Assembly: GCA_030526355.1 (NCBI GenBank)
Contig: JAUNDC010000010.1
Location: forward strand, 1-64,000
From: Bacillota bacterium
GTDB lineage: Bacteria; Bacillota; Clostridia; Peptostreptococcales; Anaerovoracaceae
Length of the DNA: 64,000 nt
Direction of reading: 5' to 3'
Shown here: piece by piece, positions 50,386 through 59,403 of the stretch
How the letters are laid out: the number at the start of each line of letters is the position of its first letter
Position numbering within the stretch: the first letter of the stretch is position 1
Notes under the pieces: model-generated
Seen by the model: the letters and a program-made list of their open reading frames with translations, nothing else
What the model was told of the DNA's origin: nothing
Databases searched by the model: none
Program-made: the position numbers and the translations under genes

Positions 50386-51618
50386 TTAGTCTTCAAATTT
50401 TTTGATGATAAGTGTTGCATTATGTCCACCAAATCCCAACGAATTGGAAAGAACACATTTAATATCTGCGTCTCTGCCTACGTTCGGTACATAGTCAAGA
50501 TCCAACTCAGGATCCGGCTTCTCAAGTCCGATTGTCGGAGGAATGAAGCTTTCATTTATTGCTTTGGTACATATAACAGCCTCCAGACTTCCTGCTGCTC
50601 CCAGCAGATGGCCTGTCATACTCTTTGTTGAACTCATCGGCACCTTGGTATCCTCGCCGAATACTTTCTTTACAGCGATAGTCTCAAATGCATCATTATA
50701 TGGAGTGCCTGTTCCATGTGCATTTATATAATCGATATCCTGCGGAGTTATTCCCGCCTCTTCTATTGCTATTCTTATAGCTTTTGCAGCGCCCTCGCCA
50801 TCAGGTGCAGGAGAAGTGATATGGTAAGCATCTGAGGTTGCCCCATAGCCTGCGATTTCTCCGTAAATCCGTGCGCCTCTGTTTCTGGCATGCTCGAGCT
50901 CTTCAAGCACCAGGAAGCCTGCTCCTTCTCCCAGAATGAATCCGTCTCTTTCTTCATCAAACGGAGTAGAACATCTGTCCGGATCCTTACGTGTCGACAT
51001 TGCTGTCATGTTGGCAAATCCCGAGAAGCATACTGGCGAGAAAACAGACTCTGTTGAACCTGCAAGGATAACATCACTGTATCCATGCTTGATATTTCTG
51101 TATGCCTCACCGATGCAATGGGTTCCTGTAGCACATGCTGATACGATACCCATGCTGGCACCCTTTGCATTGAACTCCATTGAAATATTTCCAGAAACAG
51201 CGTTCGGCATTACCATAGGAATCAGCAATGCAGACGCTCTCGCCGGCTTATCCTTTTTCACACACTTCGTAACTTCTCCTTCCAGAGTGCGCATTCCACC
51301 GATACCTGTTCCACCATAAACACCGAAACGATCGGCATCAACGTTTTCTCCGCTTATTATACCGCTGTCCTCCATAGCTTCTCTGGCAGCAACCAGAGCA
51401 AACTGGTCAGCCAGATCAAGTCTTCTGGCAGCCTTTTTATCTCCATATTCAAAATCTTTGACCTCTGCACCCATAGTAACCTTGTGCCCTTCCAGATCAA
51501 ATGATGTTATTTCTGCAATTCCATGTCTTCCATTCTTTATGGAATCCCACATATCTTCCACATTGTTGCCTACGGGAGATACAACCCCCATTCCTGTTAT
51601 TACAACTCTTTTTTCCAT
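50386..51618 (-). CDS. fabF: beta-ketoacyl-ACP synthase II FabF
   Basis: A 410-residue condensing enzyme with the Cys-His-His triad: SACATGTHCIG, NAHGTGTPYND and STKSMTGHLLGAAG. It extends acyl-ACP with malonyl-ACP. Length and motifs are normal. GGAGGTGGAATA precedes the ATG. Confidence 0.97.
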   Translation of the reverse strand: MEKRVVITGMGVVSPVGNNVEDMWDSIKNGRHGIAEITSFDLEGHKVTMGAEVKDFEYGDKKAARRLDLADQFALVAAREAMEDSGIISGENVDADRFGVYGGTGIGGMRTLEGEVTKCVKKDKPARASALLIPMVMPNAVSGNISMEFNAKGASMGIVSACATGTHCIGEAYRNIKHGYSDVILAGSTESVFSPVCFSGFANMTAMSTRKDPDRCSTPFDEERDGFILGEGAGFLVLEELEHARNRGARIYGEIAGYGATSDAYHITSPAPDGEGAAKAIRIAIEEAGITPQDIDYINAHGTGTPYNDAFETIAVKKVFGEDTKVPMSSTKSMTGHLLGAAGSLEAVICTKAINESFIPPTIGLEKPDPELDLDYVPNVGRDADIKCVLSNSLGFGGHNATLIIKKFED

Positions 51619-51652
51619 TATTCCACCTCCGCTATCATCGACGATATACTGG

Positions 51653-52399
51653 CTACATTATTATTCCGCCATCTACGCTGAGCACCTGTCCTGTTATATA
51701 CGAACTCATATCAGATGCCAGGAAAAGTGCTGCATTTGCTATATCTTCAGGCTGTCCCATTCTGCCCAGTGTGATATTCTGAGCTGCCGACGCCTTCTGC
51801 TCTTCTGTAAGAACCGACGTCATATCCGTTTCTACAAATCCCGGAGCAATGGCATTTACCCTGATGCCTCTTCTGCCCAGTTCCTTGGCAGCGGACAAAG
51901 TCATACCTACAATGCCTGCCTTGGAAGCACTGTAATTCACCTGTGCAGGATTGCCTTTGAGGCCGGATACAGATGCCATGTTGATTATCACTCCGCTCCT
52001 CTGCTTTACCATAAGCGATGATATTTCCTTCATCATGTAAAACGCACCGTTCAGGTTTGCATTGATAACCTTTGTAAAGTCATCCGGTTTCATTCTCATC
52101 ATGAGCTTGTCATTTGTCATCCCGGCATTATTCACAAGAATATCAACCTTGCCGAATTCCGCTTTAGCTTCTGCTGCTACCTTTGCGGCAGTTTCCGGAT
52201 CCGCCACATCACCCTTTATCACCTTAACGCGACTTCCCAGAGCAGTAAGTTCATTTGCAGTTTTCTCAGCCTCCTCATCATTGCTTCTGTAGCAAAGTAT
52301 TACATTTGCTCCATTTTCACAGAAGACTCTGGCGATTGCCTTGCCTATGCCCCTGACACCCCCTGTTATAACTGCTGTTTTATCCTTTAACATATCCAT
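51653..52399 (-). CDS. fabG: 3-oxoacyl-ACP reductase FabG
   Basis: A 248-residue short-chain dehydrogenase: NAD(P)-binding TGGVRGIGKAIA, NNAGMTND, catalytic Ser and YSASKAGIVG. It reduces 3-oxoacyl-ACP. It lies between fabD and fabF. Confidence 0.95.
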   Translation of the reverse strand: MDMLKDKTAVITGGVRGIGKAIARVFCENGANVILCYRSNDEEAEKTANELTALGSRVKVIKGDVADPETAAKVAAEAKAEFGKVDILVNNAGMTNDKLMMRMKPDDFTKVINANLNGAFYMMKEISSLMVKQRSGVIINMASVSGLKGNPAQVNYSASKAGIVGMTLSAAKELGRRGIRVNAIAPGFVETDMTSVLTEEQKASAAQNITLGRMGQPEDIANAALFLASDMSSYITGQVLSVDGGIIM

Positions 52400-52423
52400 T
52401 GCTTTCTTTTTCCTTTCGGCACT

Positions 52424-53404
52424 TTATACCAGTTCCTTCAGTGCAGCAACTGCTGCCTGCAGGGTTTCCACATTTTCTACATTATATGCTTCAATATCAG
52501 GACAGGTTTTTTTAGTAAGACCTGTCAATGTTTTTCCAGGGCCAACTTCAATAATCGCTTTAACTCCGTCCGCTTCAAATCTTCTGATGATTTCTTCCCA
52601 GTAAACCGGGCTCATTGCCTGTTTTGCCAGCATATCTGTAAGGTATGCTCCTGCATCACTTCCATCAAAGTCCCTCATCATATCATCGGCAGTAACATCA
52701 GCATATACGGTTCTCTCTGGAGCTTTCAGTTCCGCTACTGCCAGTACATCTCTGAGCTTCTCTGCTGCTGGAACCATCATAGGGCTGTGAAAAGCAGTGC
52801 TTACTCCGAGCGGTATAGCCTTGACACCTCTTGCCTTGGCCGCACGTCTGAATCTCTTGAGAGCTGCCTTGTCACCAGCTACTACAGTCTGCTTAGGCGA
52901 GTTGAAATTGACACCCTCCAGGATACCATCTTCTCTTGCTTCTTCAACAGCTTCCAGAATAGCATCGCGATCTCCCAGACCTGCTGCCATACCACCCTTC
53001 GCATTGCCGTCCTCGTCAAGACCTGCCTGCTGCATGAGCATGCCCCTCTTTGTCACGATATCAATGCCCTTGGCTATATCATCTATAGCACCGGCTGCTG
53101 TCAATGCAGAATACTCACCCAGAGAAAAGCCTGCAAATGCAGTAACCTCCAGGCTACCGTCAAGCTGCTGCTTCTTCAGCTCAGCCATCAGCGCTTCATA
53201 GGCCGCCATTGTTGTTGTATATATCGTCGGCTGTGTCACATGTGTCTGCTTGAGAGTTTCTTCATCACCCTCAAAGCACCAGTCCTTTATCTGCTGGCCT
53301 GCCATGTCAAAGATTCTCTGTGCCTCAGGGTATGCCTCATAGAGGTCCTTGCCCATACCGCTATACTGAGCGCCCTGTCCTGCAAATACTATTCCTATTT
53401 TCAT
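52424..53404 (-). CDS. fabD: malonyl-CoA:ACP transacylase FabD
   Basis: A 326-residue transacylase: FAGQGAQYSGMGKDL near the start, the nucleophile serine in AGFSLGEYSALTA, and the catalytic His in STAFHSPMM. It loads malonyl groups onto ACP. The ATG at 53404 is preferred (GGCGGAGAAGGTAT); the reading overlaps the end of fabK by 44 bases. Confidence 0.95.
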   Translation of the reverse strand: MKIGIVFAGQGAQYSGMGKDLYEAYPEAQRIFDMAGQQIKDWCFEGDEETLKQTHVTQPTIYTTTMAAYEALMAELKKQQLDGSLEVTAFAGFSLGEYSALTAAGAIDDIAKGIDIVTKRGMLMQQAGLDEDGNAKGGMAAGLGDRDAILEAVEEAREDGILEGVNFNSPKQTVVAGDKAALKRFRRAAKARGVKAIPLGVSTAFHSPMMVPAAEKLRDVLAVAELKAPERTVYADVTADDMMRDFDGSDAGAYLTDMLAKQAMSPVYWEEIIRRFEADGVKAIIEVGPGKTLTGLTKKTCPDIEAYNVENVETLQAAVAALKELV

Positions 53405-54314
53405 ATACCTTCTCCGCCTCCTCAAACATCTCTTTTATTATTTCAGCTGCCGGCTGTTTTTTATTAACAAGACCTGCAATCTGACCTGACATGATATTTC
53501 CGTTATCAGCGTCTCCATCTCTTACTGCTGCTGCCAGTGTGCCTGTGCACAGCTGGTTGATTTCCTCCTCAGGGGCATTCTGTGCCTCCAGACTAAGAAT
53601 CTTTTTCGCAAGCTTGTTCTTGATAATTCTAACCGGATGACCTGTGCTCCTGCCTGTAGCTACAGTTGATGAATCCTTTGCCTTGATTATAGCATTTTTG
53701 TATCCGTCTGCTACTATACATTCATCTGCCACCAGGAATCTAGTTCCAACCTGAACGCCTTTAGCACCAAGCATATATGCTGCAGCGATTCCTCTGCCGT
53801 CTGCTATTCCTCCTGCTGCAATCACCGGTATATCCACTGCATCTGCCATCTGAGGAACCAGTGCCATTGTTGTAGTTTCACCGATATGGCCTCCTGCCTC
53901 TGTTCCTTCTGCTACAACGGCGTCTGCACCTGCACGGGCAACTCTAATTGCCAATGTAACATTGGCCACAACCGGAATCACCTTGATTCCGCATTCCTTG
54001 AGACCTGCTATGTATTTGCCAGGATTTCCTGCGCCTGTAGTGACTACAGGAACCTTCTCCTCACAAACAACCCGAATCAGATCTTCTACATTATCAGCCA
54101 GCAGCATGATATTTACACCAAACGGCTTGTCTGTCATTTCTCTTGTCTTTTTTATCTGATCTCTGAGCCAGTCTGCCGACTGACCTCCTGCCGCTATGAT
54201 TCCCAGTCCACCACCGTTGCTGACTGCAGCTGCCAGATGACAATCTGCAATTCTTGCCATTGCACCCTGAATTATAGGATATTCGGTGCCTAAAATCTCA
54301 CAAACATTTTCCAT
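53361..54314 (-). CDS. fabK: enoyl-ACP reductase II FabK
   Basis: A 317-residue FMN enoyl-ACP reductase: PIIQGAMARIAD, GGGLGIIAAGG, AEGTEAGGHIGETTTMALVPQ with the active-site His, and VIAAGGIADGRGIAAAYMLGAKGVQVGTRF. It carries out the last step of each elongation round and, with no fabI in view, is probably the main enzyme for it. AGGAGGAGA precedes the ATG. Confidence 0.95.
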   Translation of the reverse strand: MENVCEILGTEYPIIQGAMARIADCHLAAAVSNGGGLGIIAAGGQSADWLRDQIKKTREMTDKPFGVNIMLLADNVEDLIRVVCEEKVPVVTTGAGNPGKYIAGLKECGIKVIPVVANVTLAIRVARAGADAVVAEGTEAGGHIGETTTMALVPQMADAVDIPVIAAGGIADGRGIAAAYMLGAKGVQVGTRFLVADECIVADGYKNAIIKAKDSSTVATGRSTGHPVRIIKNKLAKKILSLEAQNAPEEEINQLCTGTLAAAVRDGDADNGNIMSGQIAGLVNKKQPAAEIIKEMFEEAEKVYENRNSICRTGRSV

Positions 54315-54357
54315 ATTCTCCTCCTGTTACTAAAAGCCGGCAAGCTATAATTATCAT

Positions 54358-55350
54358 TTACCATTCAATAATGGCTCCTGCGGCACAAAGTCCTCCGCCA
54401 AAGCCCATTACTGCTATTATATCACCTTTCTTCAGTTTTCCGCTACTCTCTAAATCATAAAGTGCCATAGGAACTGTTGCTGATGATACATTGGCGCTTT
54501 CCTTGATGCTTATCTGAAATTTTTCAAGAGGCTGACCGAGCTTCTGCGCTGCTGCATGTATTATTCTGCCATTTGCCTGATGCGGTACAAACCAGTCCAC
54601 ATCATCCAGTGTAAGTCCTATTTTCTCCAATGCACCTCTGGTAACCTCATCTATTGCATTAACAGCAAATTTGAACACTGCCCTTCCCCTCATGTAGAGT
54701 GGCTGAGGTGTCAGATCATCCTCCCAGAACGGTGGATTGATGTAGTTTGCCTTGCACTTCATCACGCCGTTGACATCATCATAATTCTTGATGAATGTGC
54801 TGAGGATTCCTCTTTCATCAGGGTCGTTTTCGAGAACCGCGGCACCAGCTCCATCTCCGAACAGTATACACGTTCCTCTGTCTACCCAGTTTGTTATTCT
54901 GGTCATCCTTTCAGTGCCTATAACAAGTGCTCTTTTCATTCCGTTTGTAACAGAGCCGCCTGCCGCGCTTCCTTTCATCAGCGACTCTGCAATCCACAGT
55001 CCGTATACAAATCCGCTGCAGGCTGCATTGATGTCAAAGGCAACTGCATTGGGAAGTCCTGCTGCCATTTTCACCTGAGCTGCCATGCTCGGGGTTATGT
55101 CATCCGGTGTAACTGTCGCTACGATAACAAGATCAATTGTTTCTTTATCGATGCCTTCAAGAGCCTCCTCTGCAGCTGCAGCTGCCATATCGATGGATTT
55201 CTCAGTAGTAGCCACATGTCTCTGCGCAATACCCGTTCTCTCTAATATCCATTCATTGTCCGTGTCAATATACTGTGACATTTCGTCATTTGTAACGACT
55301 CTTTCAGGTAGGTTTTTCCCTACACCAATGATCCTTATGCCCAAATTCAA
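54358..55350 (-). CDS. fabH: beta-ketoacyl-ACP synthase III FabH
   Basis: A 330-residue initiating condensing enzyme: active-site Cys in DINAACSGFVYGL, His in WFVPHQANGRI and Asn in ESANVSSATVP. It joins acyl-CoA and malonyl-ACP to start chains. The start is a TTG (55350, or 55344, which is better spaced from GGAGGTAA). It is the first gene of the fab operon behind the promoter and FabT-type operator. Confidence 0.95.
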   Translation of the reverse strand: MNLGIRIIGVGKNLPERVVTNDEMSQYIDTDNEWILERTGIAQRHVATTEKSIDMAAAAAEEALEGIDKETIDLVIVATVTPDDITPSMAAQVKMAAGLPNAVAFDINAACSGFVYGLWIAESLMKGSAAGGSVTNGMKRALVIGTERMTRITNWVDRGTCILFGDGAGAAVLENDPDERGILSTFIKNYDDVNGVMKCKANYINPPFWEDDLTPQPLYMRGRAVFKFAVNAIDEVTRGALEKIGLTLDDVDWFVPHQANGRIIHAAAQKLGQPLEKFQISIKESANVSSATVPMALYDLESSGKLKKGDIIAVMGFGGGLCAAGAIIEW

Positions 55351-55380
55351 TTACCTCCGAAATTATTTTGTATTTCAAAT

Positions 55381-55397
55381 ACTTTGATAGTCAAACT
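55381..55397 (-). promoter_or_regulatory. FabT-type operator upstream of fabH
   Basis: AGTTTGACTATCAAAGT differs at two of the fixed positions from the FabT consensus ANTTTGATTATCAAATT. It lies just downstream of the fab promoter, where a bound repressor would block transcription. Confidence 0.8.
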
Positions 55398-55407
55398 ATT
55401 TGTGAAT

Positions 55408-55436
55408 ATAATACCTTTTCCGGATTTCAAAGTCAA
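55408..55436 (-). promoter_or_regulatory. fab operon promoter
   Basis: On the minus strand TTGACT, a 17-base spacer and TATTAT. The FabT-type operator begins about 11 bases after the -10 box. Confidence 0.82.
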
Positions 55437-55481
55437 GGTTACCGGGTAAATTTTCGCACAAGCATCACAAAACTATGAGAA

Positions 55482-57125
55482 TTACAGTTTATTATGCTGT
55501 ATTTTCCCACTTATGGTCTTTGGTAGTTCATCTCTGAATTCAATTATCTTCGGATATTTATATGACGGCATTTTCTGTCTGGCGTATTTCTGAATTTCCT
55601 TTTTTAATTCATCCGTGGCTTCTGTCCCTTCCACCAGTACGATGCAGGCTTTGATCACCTTACCTCTGAGCCTTCCGTCCACGGCAGTAACACCGCACTC
55701 AAGAACATACGGCAGTTCCATAAGAACACTTTCAATCTCAAATGGACCTATTCTGTAGCCTGCTGATTTTATAACATCATCATCACGTCCGACATACCAG
55801 AAATACCCTTCTTCATCTCTTACTGCCAGATCGCCTGTATGATATATGCCGTCATGCCATGCATTCAGTGTAAGCTCCTCATTGTCATAATACCCTGCAA
55901 ATAACCCTACAGGCTTACCTCTGTCAGTACGCACCACTATTTCTCCTGTTTTCCCTGGCTCCACCGAACGTCCCTTGCTGTCGACAACATCAATATCATA
56001 TGCAGGCGAAGCCTTACCCATTGAGCCGGGTTTTGGCAAATCCCCTTTTAGCGTTCCTATGGTAAGTGTTGTTTCTGTCTGACCAAAGGCTTCATGCAGC
56101 AGCAGCCCTGTTTTCTCTTTGAACAGATTGAACACTTCTGGATTCAGCGCTTCTCCGGCTGTCGTTGCATGTTTTAGACTGCTAAGATCATATCTGGAAA
56201 AGTCCTTTCTTATCAGCATTCTGTAAGCTGTCGGCGGTGCGCAGAAAGTAGTAATTCTGTGTTCTTGTATCATTTCCAGCATTTCTCCGGCCTCAAAACC
56301 GTCCATATCGTAGGTGAACACAGCGGCTTCACACAACCACTGTCCATAAATTTTACCCCACAAGGCTTTCCCCCAACCTGTATCCGATATTGTAAAGTGG
56401 ATACCATCTGGATCTACGCGATGCCAGTATTTCGCAGTAACTATATGTCCCAGGGGATATCTGAAATCATGTGTAACTATTTTGGGATAACCTGTTGTCC
56501 CTGATGTAAAGAACATAATTGACGGATCGCTGCCCCCTGCTCTCTCTTCCGGTACAAAGCTCTCATCGAAGTCATATACAGCTCTGCTTAGAGACTGCCA
56601 TCCGTTCCTTTTACCGCGAACAATGATTTTTATTACATCATTGTTCGTACCCTGCGTAGCCTGGTCAACCTGATAAGCCACATCATCATCAGCTGTGCAT
56701 ACTATTGCTTTGATATCGGCAGCTTTGAATCTGTACTCATAGTCTTTCTGCTTCAGAAGATTTGTTGCGGGAATCACAACTGCACCTACCTTGTGCAGTG
56801 CCAGTATGGCAAACCAGAAATGATAATGCCTTTTCAGAACTAGCATTACTTTATCGCCTTTTTTTATTCCCAGCGACTGAAAATATGCAGCGATTTTGGA
56901 AGAATATGTACTCATATCGCCAAACGTAAATTCACGTTTTCTTTTATTCTTAGCGATATGGATCATAGCTGTCTTATCCGGATTTTTGGCTGCAAGTCTG
57001 TCTACAACGTCATACGCAAAATTAAAATTCTCGGTATTCTTAAATTTAATATCCTTTAACGAGCCGTTTTCATCCTCCTGAATATCTGCGAACTCCTCAT
57101 ATATCCATTTGTTTTCCTTTGTCAT
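55482..57125 (-). CDS. acyl-CoA synthetase (AMP-forming, medium-chain type)
   Basis: A 547-residue AMP-binding enzyme: P-loop-like FFTSGTTGYPKIV, TTAGEALNPEV, the adenylate motif HEAFGQTETTL, YHTGDLAVRDEEGYFWYVGRDDDVIKSAGYRIGPFEIE, and the catalytic Lys in PKTISGKIQ. It activates a carboxylic acid to acyl-CoA; the group includes medium-chain and acetyl-CoA-type members. The ATG at 57125 follows GGGAGGACATG. It overlaps the end of the phosphatase gene by 29 bases. Confidence 0.9.
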   Translation of the reverse strand: MTKENKWIYEEFADIQEDENGSLKDIKFKNTENFNFAYDVVDRLAAKNPDKTAMIHIAKNKRKREFTFGDMSTYSSKIAAYFQSLGIKKGDKVMLVLKRHYHFWFAILALHKVGAVVIPATNLLKQKDYEYRFKAADIKAIVCTADDDVAYQVDQATQGTNNDVIKIIVRGKRNGWQSLSRAVYDFDESFVPEERAGGSDPSIMFFTSGTTGYPKIVTHDFRYPLGHIVTAKYWHRVDPDGIHFTISDTGWGKALWGKIYGQWLCEAAVFTYDMDGFEAGEMLEMIQEHRITTFCAPPTAYRMLIRKDFSRYDLSSLKHATTAGEALNPEVFNLFKEKTGLLLHEAFGQTETTLTIGTLKGDLPKPGSMGKASPAYDIDVVDSKGRSVEPGKTGEIVVRTDRGKPVGLFAGYYDNEELTLNAWHDGIYHTGDLAVRDEEGYFWYVGRDDDVIKSAGYRIGPFEIESVLMELPYVLECGVTAVDGRLRGKVIKACIVLVEGTEATDELKKEIQKYARQKMPSYKYPKIIEFRDELPKTISGKIQHNKL

Positions 57126-57792
57126 CATGTCCTCCCTGTGGCGAAAGGATCTCGAACAGTTCTTCGGGGCTGTCAATTATATAATCAGGAGCATCATCTC
57201 CCAAAGTCTCCCTGGTAGCGCCTCTGAGAGCAAGGCTCCATGATACGAGGACTGACTCGACATGTGCGTTCTTTGCACATTTAAGGTCAAATAATGTATC
57301 TCCCAGCATTACTGCAGTTTCCGGTTCTGACCCCAGCTTCTGCAGTGCTATCAGTATCGGCTCAGGATCCGGTTTGTGTCTGTCTGTGTCTTCCGGAGTT
57401 ACAATAGCATCAAAGTACTCCTTAATGCCATACTTCTCAAGCCCCTGCACCGTTGTATGATACAATCTGGATGTCACTAAGCCTGTTTTGTAGCCCTGCT
57501 TTTTAAGCTCCTTAAGCAGTTCTGACATCCCCGGGAACAGAGTAATAAGTCCGGTGAAGTTTTCCCTCTGATAGCTTCTGTATATTTCTATCGATTCCTC
57601 TACAGGAACATCAGGAAAAAATCTTCTGATAGTTATATCAAGCGGCTCGCCAAAGGTCTTTGTAAGTTCTCCTTCATCAGCCTCTCTGTTCTCCAATGTT
57701 CTGAACGTATGCTGCCATGACATCAGTATCACATTGTTGGTATCCATTATCGTCCCGTCAAAGTCAAATAGTATCGTATCTTTTTTTATCAT
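57097..57792 (-). CDS. PpaX-like HAD phosphatase
   Basis: A 231-residue HAD hydrolase: DFDGTIMDTNN with nucleophile and acid aspartates, Ser/Thr motif II TSRLYH, and the late MLGDTLFDLKCAKNAH with Asp. Helical cap domain at about 20-85. PpaX removes pyrophosphate; phosphoglycolate phosphatases are the close alternative. Overlap with the acyl-CoA synthetase, whose reaction makes pyrophosphate, suits a pyrophosphatase. Confidence 0.8.
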   Translation of the reverse strand: MIKKDTILFDFDGTIMDTNNVILMSWQHTFRTLENREADEGELTKTFGEPLDITIRRFFPDVPVEESIEIYRSYQRENFTGLITLFPGMSELLKELKKQGYKTGLVTSRLYHTTVQGLEKYGIKEYFDAIVTPEDTDRHKPDPEPILIALQKLGSEPETAVMLGDTLFDLKCAKNAHVESVLVSWSLALRGATRETLGDDAPDYIIDSPEELFEILSPQGGHDDKGKQMDI

Positions 57793-57844
57793 AGCTTTCT
57801 CCTTTTATATTCCCCGGTACTATTTCTCCGACCCTGTTATCGTA

Positions 57845-57916
57845 TTTTTGCATTATGCAATAGCATTTTATGATATTTTGTTTTTGCATTATACAATAGC
57901 ATTTTTGGATTGTCAA
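57845..57916 (-). promoter_or_regulatory. promoter with two copies of an operator
   Basis: On the minus strand TTGACA, a 17-base spacer and TATAAT (57916-57888) is a consensus promoter for the phosphatase-synthetase pair. A 25-bp repeat occurs at 57845-57869 and 57881-57905, 36 bp apart, with core GCATTATGCAATAGCA and GCATTATACAATAGCA. One copy covers the -10 box. Between 57917 and 58024 I see nothing else. Confidence 0.82.
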
Positions 57917-58024
57917 CACATCAACCGTATCTTCACTTATTTCCAGATATCAGGTCAGAGATTACCGGAATCAGTCATTTGTTTCTAATTAATATAATAC
58001 CATATTTTATCTCTTCTGTATAAA

Positions 58025-58064
58025 GAGAAAGACCCGGGGTCCATAAGAACCTCGGGTCTTTCTC
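58025..58064 (-). terminator. terminator after the decarboxylase beta subunit
   Basis: GAGAAAGACCCG and CGGGTCTTTCTC form a 12-bp stem, with further pairing in the loop, followed on the minus strand by TTTATAC. It separates the sodium pump gene from the phosphatase promoter. Confidence 0.75.
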
Positions 58065-58109
58065 GGTGTATAAAAATGATTTTAGAGATTTTCGTTAATT
58101 ATGTATAGT

Positions 58110-59276
58110 TTAGAATCCTCCGAACATGGAAAGCATTACGGATGCAGCTACTCCTGATCCGATTACGCCTGCTACGTTTGGTCCCATAGCATGCATAAGC
58201 AGGAAGTTCGTCGGATTAGCTTTCTGACCTTCCTTCTGCGATACTCTCGCAGCCATCGGTACTGCTGAAACACCTGCTGAACCGATAAGCGGATTGATCT
58301 TGCCGCCTGTAAGCACATTCATCAGTTTGGCAATAAGAACACCACCTGCTGTACCTACTGCAAATGCACAGATACCAAGAACTACAATCTTAAGTGTGGA
58401 TGCAGTGATGAATGTTGAGCCTGTTGCTGAAGCACCTACACATGTTCCCAGTATAATAACGAGAATATTCATCAGTGCGTTTGATGCTGTGTCAGACAGT
58501 CTTGCTGTTCTGCCGCATTCCTTGAACAGATTACCAAGCATCAGCATTCCAACCAGTGGTGCAGCTGAAGGGAGAAGTAATACTACTACTACAGTTACTG
58601 CAATCGGGAACAGAATTTTTTCTCTCTGAGATACTACTCTCAGCTGTTCCATCTTGATCTGTCTCTCCTTCTCGGTTGTCAGCAGCTTCATAATAGGCGG
58701 CTGAATTACAGGCACCAGTGCCATGTATGAATATGCAGCAACTGCAATAGGACCGAGCAGATGATCTGCAAGCTTGCCTGTCAGATATATTGCGGTAGGG
58801 CCATCAGCTCCTCCGATAATACCTATGGAAGCAGCTTCCTGTGCATTGAATCCCAGAATGATGGCAGCAAAGAAAGCGAAGAATATACCTAGCTGTGCCG
58901 CAGCTCCCATTACAAGGGATTTAGGATTTGCAATCAACGGACCGAAGTCTGTCATCGCGCCTACGCCAAGGAATATCAGCGAAGGCAGGATAGGCTTCAA
59001 CGTATAGAATATCGTCAGGATACCCGCATTCGTAAGCTCGTTGGAATTCGTTATGCCTTCGTGAGCAATCTCTTCAATAAACATACCTGTAACAGGCAGG
59101 TTCGAAAGCAGCATACCAAAGGCAATAGGAACGAGCAGCAATGGTTCGAATCCGTGCTTGATCGCAAGATACAGGAAAACGAATGATACTATGATCATAA
59201 TTCCGTTCTGATAAGTAAAATTGGCAATTCCGGTGTCGCCCCAGAGGTTAACCAGTGTATCAGCTATGGCTCCCAT
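58110..59276 (-). CDS. sodium-pumping decarboxylase beta subunit
   Basis: A 388-residue integral membrane protein of the OadB/GcdB/MmdB family with about nine to eleven membrane segments. Typical motifs are GVGAMTDFGPLIANP, GIIGGADGPTAIYLTGKLA with the Na-binding Asp, and GPNVAGVIGSGVAAS. It couples decarboxylation of a biotin-bound carboxyl to Na export. The alpha, gamma and biotin subunits are not in the window, so the substrate (oxaloacetate, glutaconyl-CoA or methylmalonyl-CoA) cannot be told. Confidence 0.93.
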   Translation of the reverse strand: MGAIADTLVNLWGDTGIANFTYQNGIMIIVSFVFLYLAIKHGFEPLLLVPIAFGMLLSNLPVTGMFIEEIAHEGITNSNELTNAGILTIFYTLKPILPSLIFLGVGAMTDFGPLIANPKSLVMGAAAQLGIFFAFFAAIILGFNAQEAASIGIIGGADGPTAIYLTGKLADHLLGPIAVAAYSYMALVPVIQPPIMKLLTTEKERQIKMEQLRVVSQREKILFPIAVTVVVVLLLPSAAPLVGMLMLGNLFKECGRTARLSDTASNALMNILVIILGTCVGASATGSTFITASTLKIVVLGICAFAVGTAGGVLIAKLMNVLTGGKINPLIGSAGVSAVPMAARVSQKEGQKANPTNFLLMHAMGPNVAGVIGSGVAASVMLSMFGGF

Positions 59277-59336
59277 GGTTTTGTCTCTCCTTTTCTTTAA
59301 ATGACATTGAGATGCACCTTTCGCATCATCGCTAAA

Positions 59337-59365
59337 ATATTAACATATATATTTTTCCAATACAA
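59337..59365 (-). promoter_or_regulatory. promoter of the decarboxylase beta gene
   Basis: On the minus strand TTGTAT, a 17-base spacer and TAATAT, 61 bases before the ATG. Confidence 0.65.
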
Positions 59366-59403
59366 GTGTGTATTTTTATAAATACTGTATACAAAGGAAA
59401 ACA

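Noticed and set aside
59277..59403. A riboswitch upstream of the decarboxylase gene
   Set aside because: The 127-base gap contains a plain promoter and no conserved stems that I can recognise.
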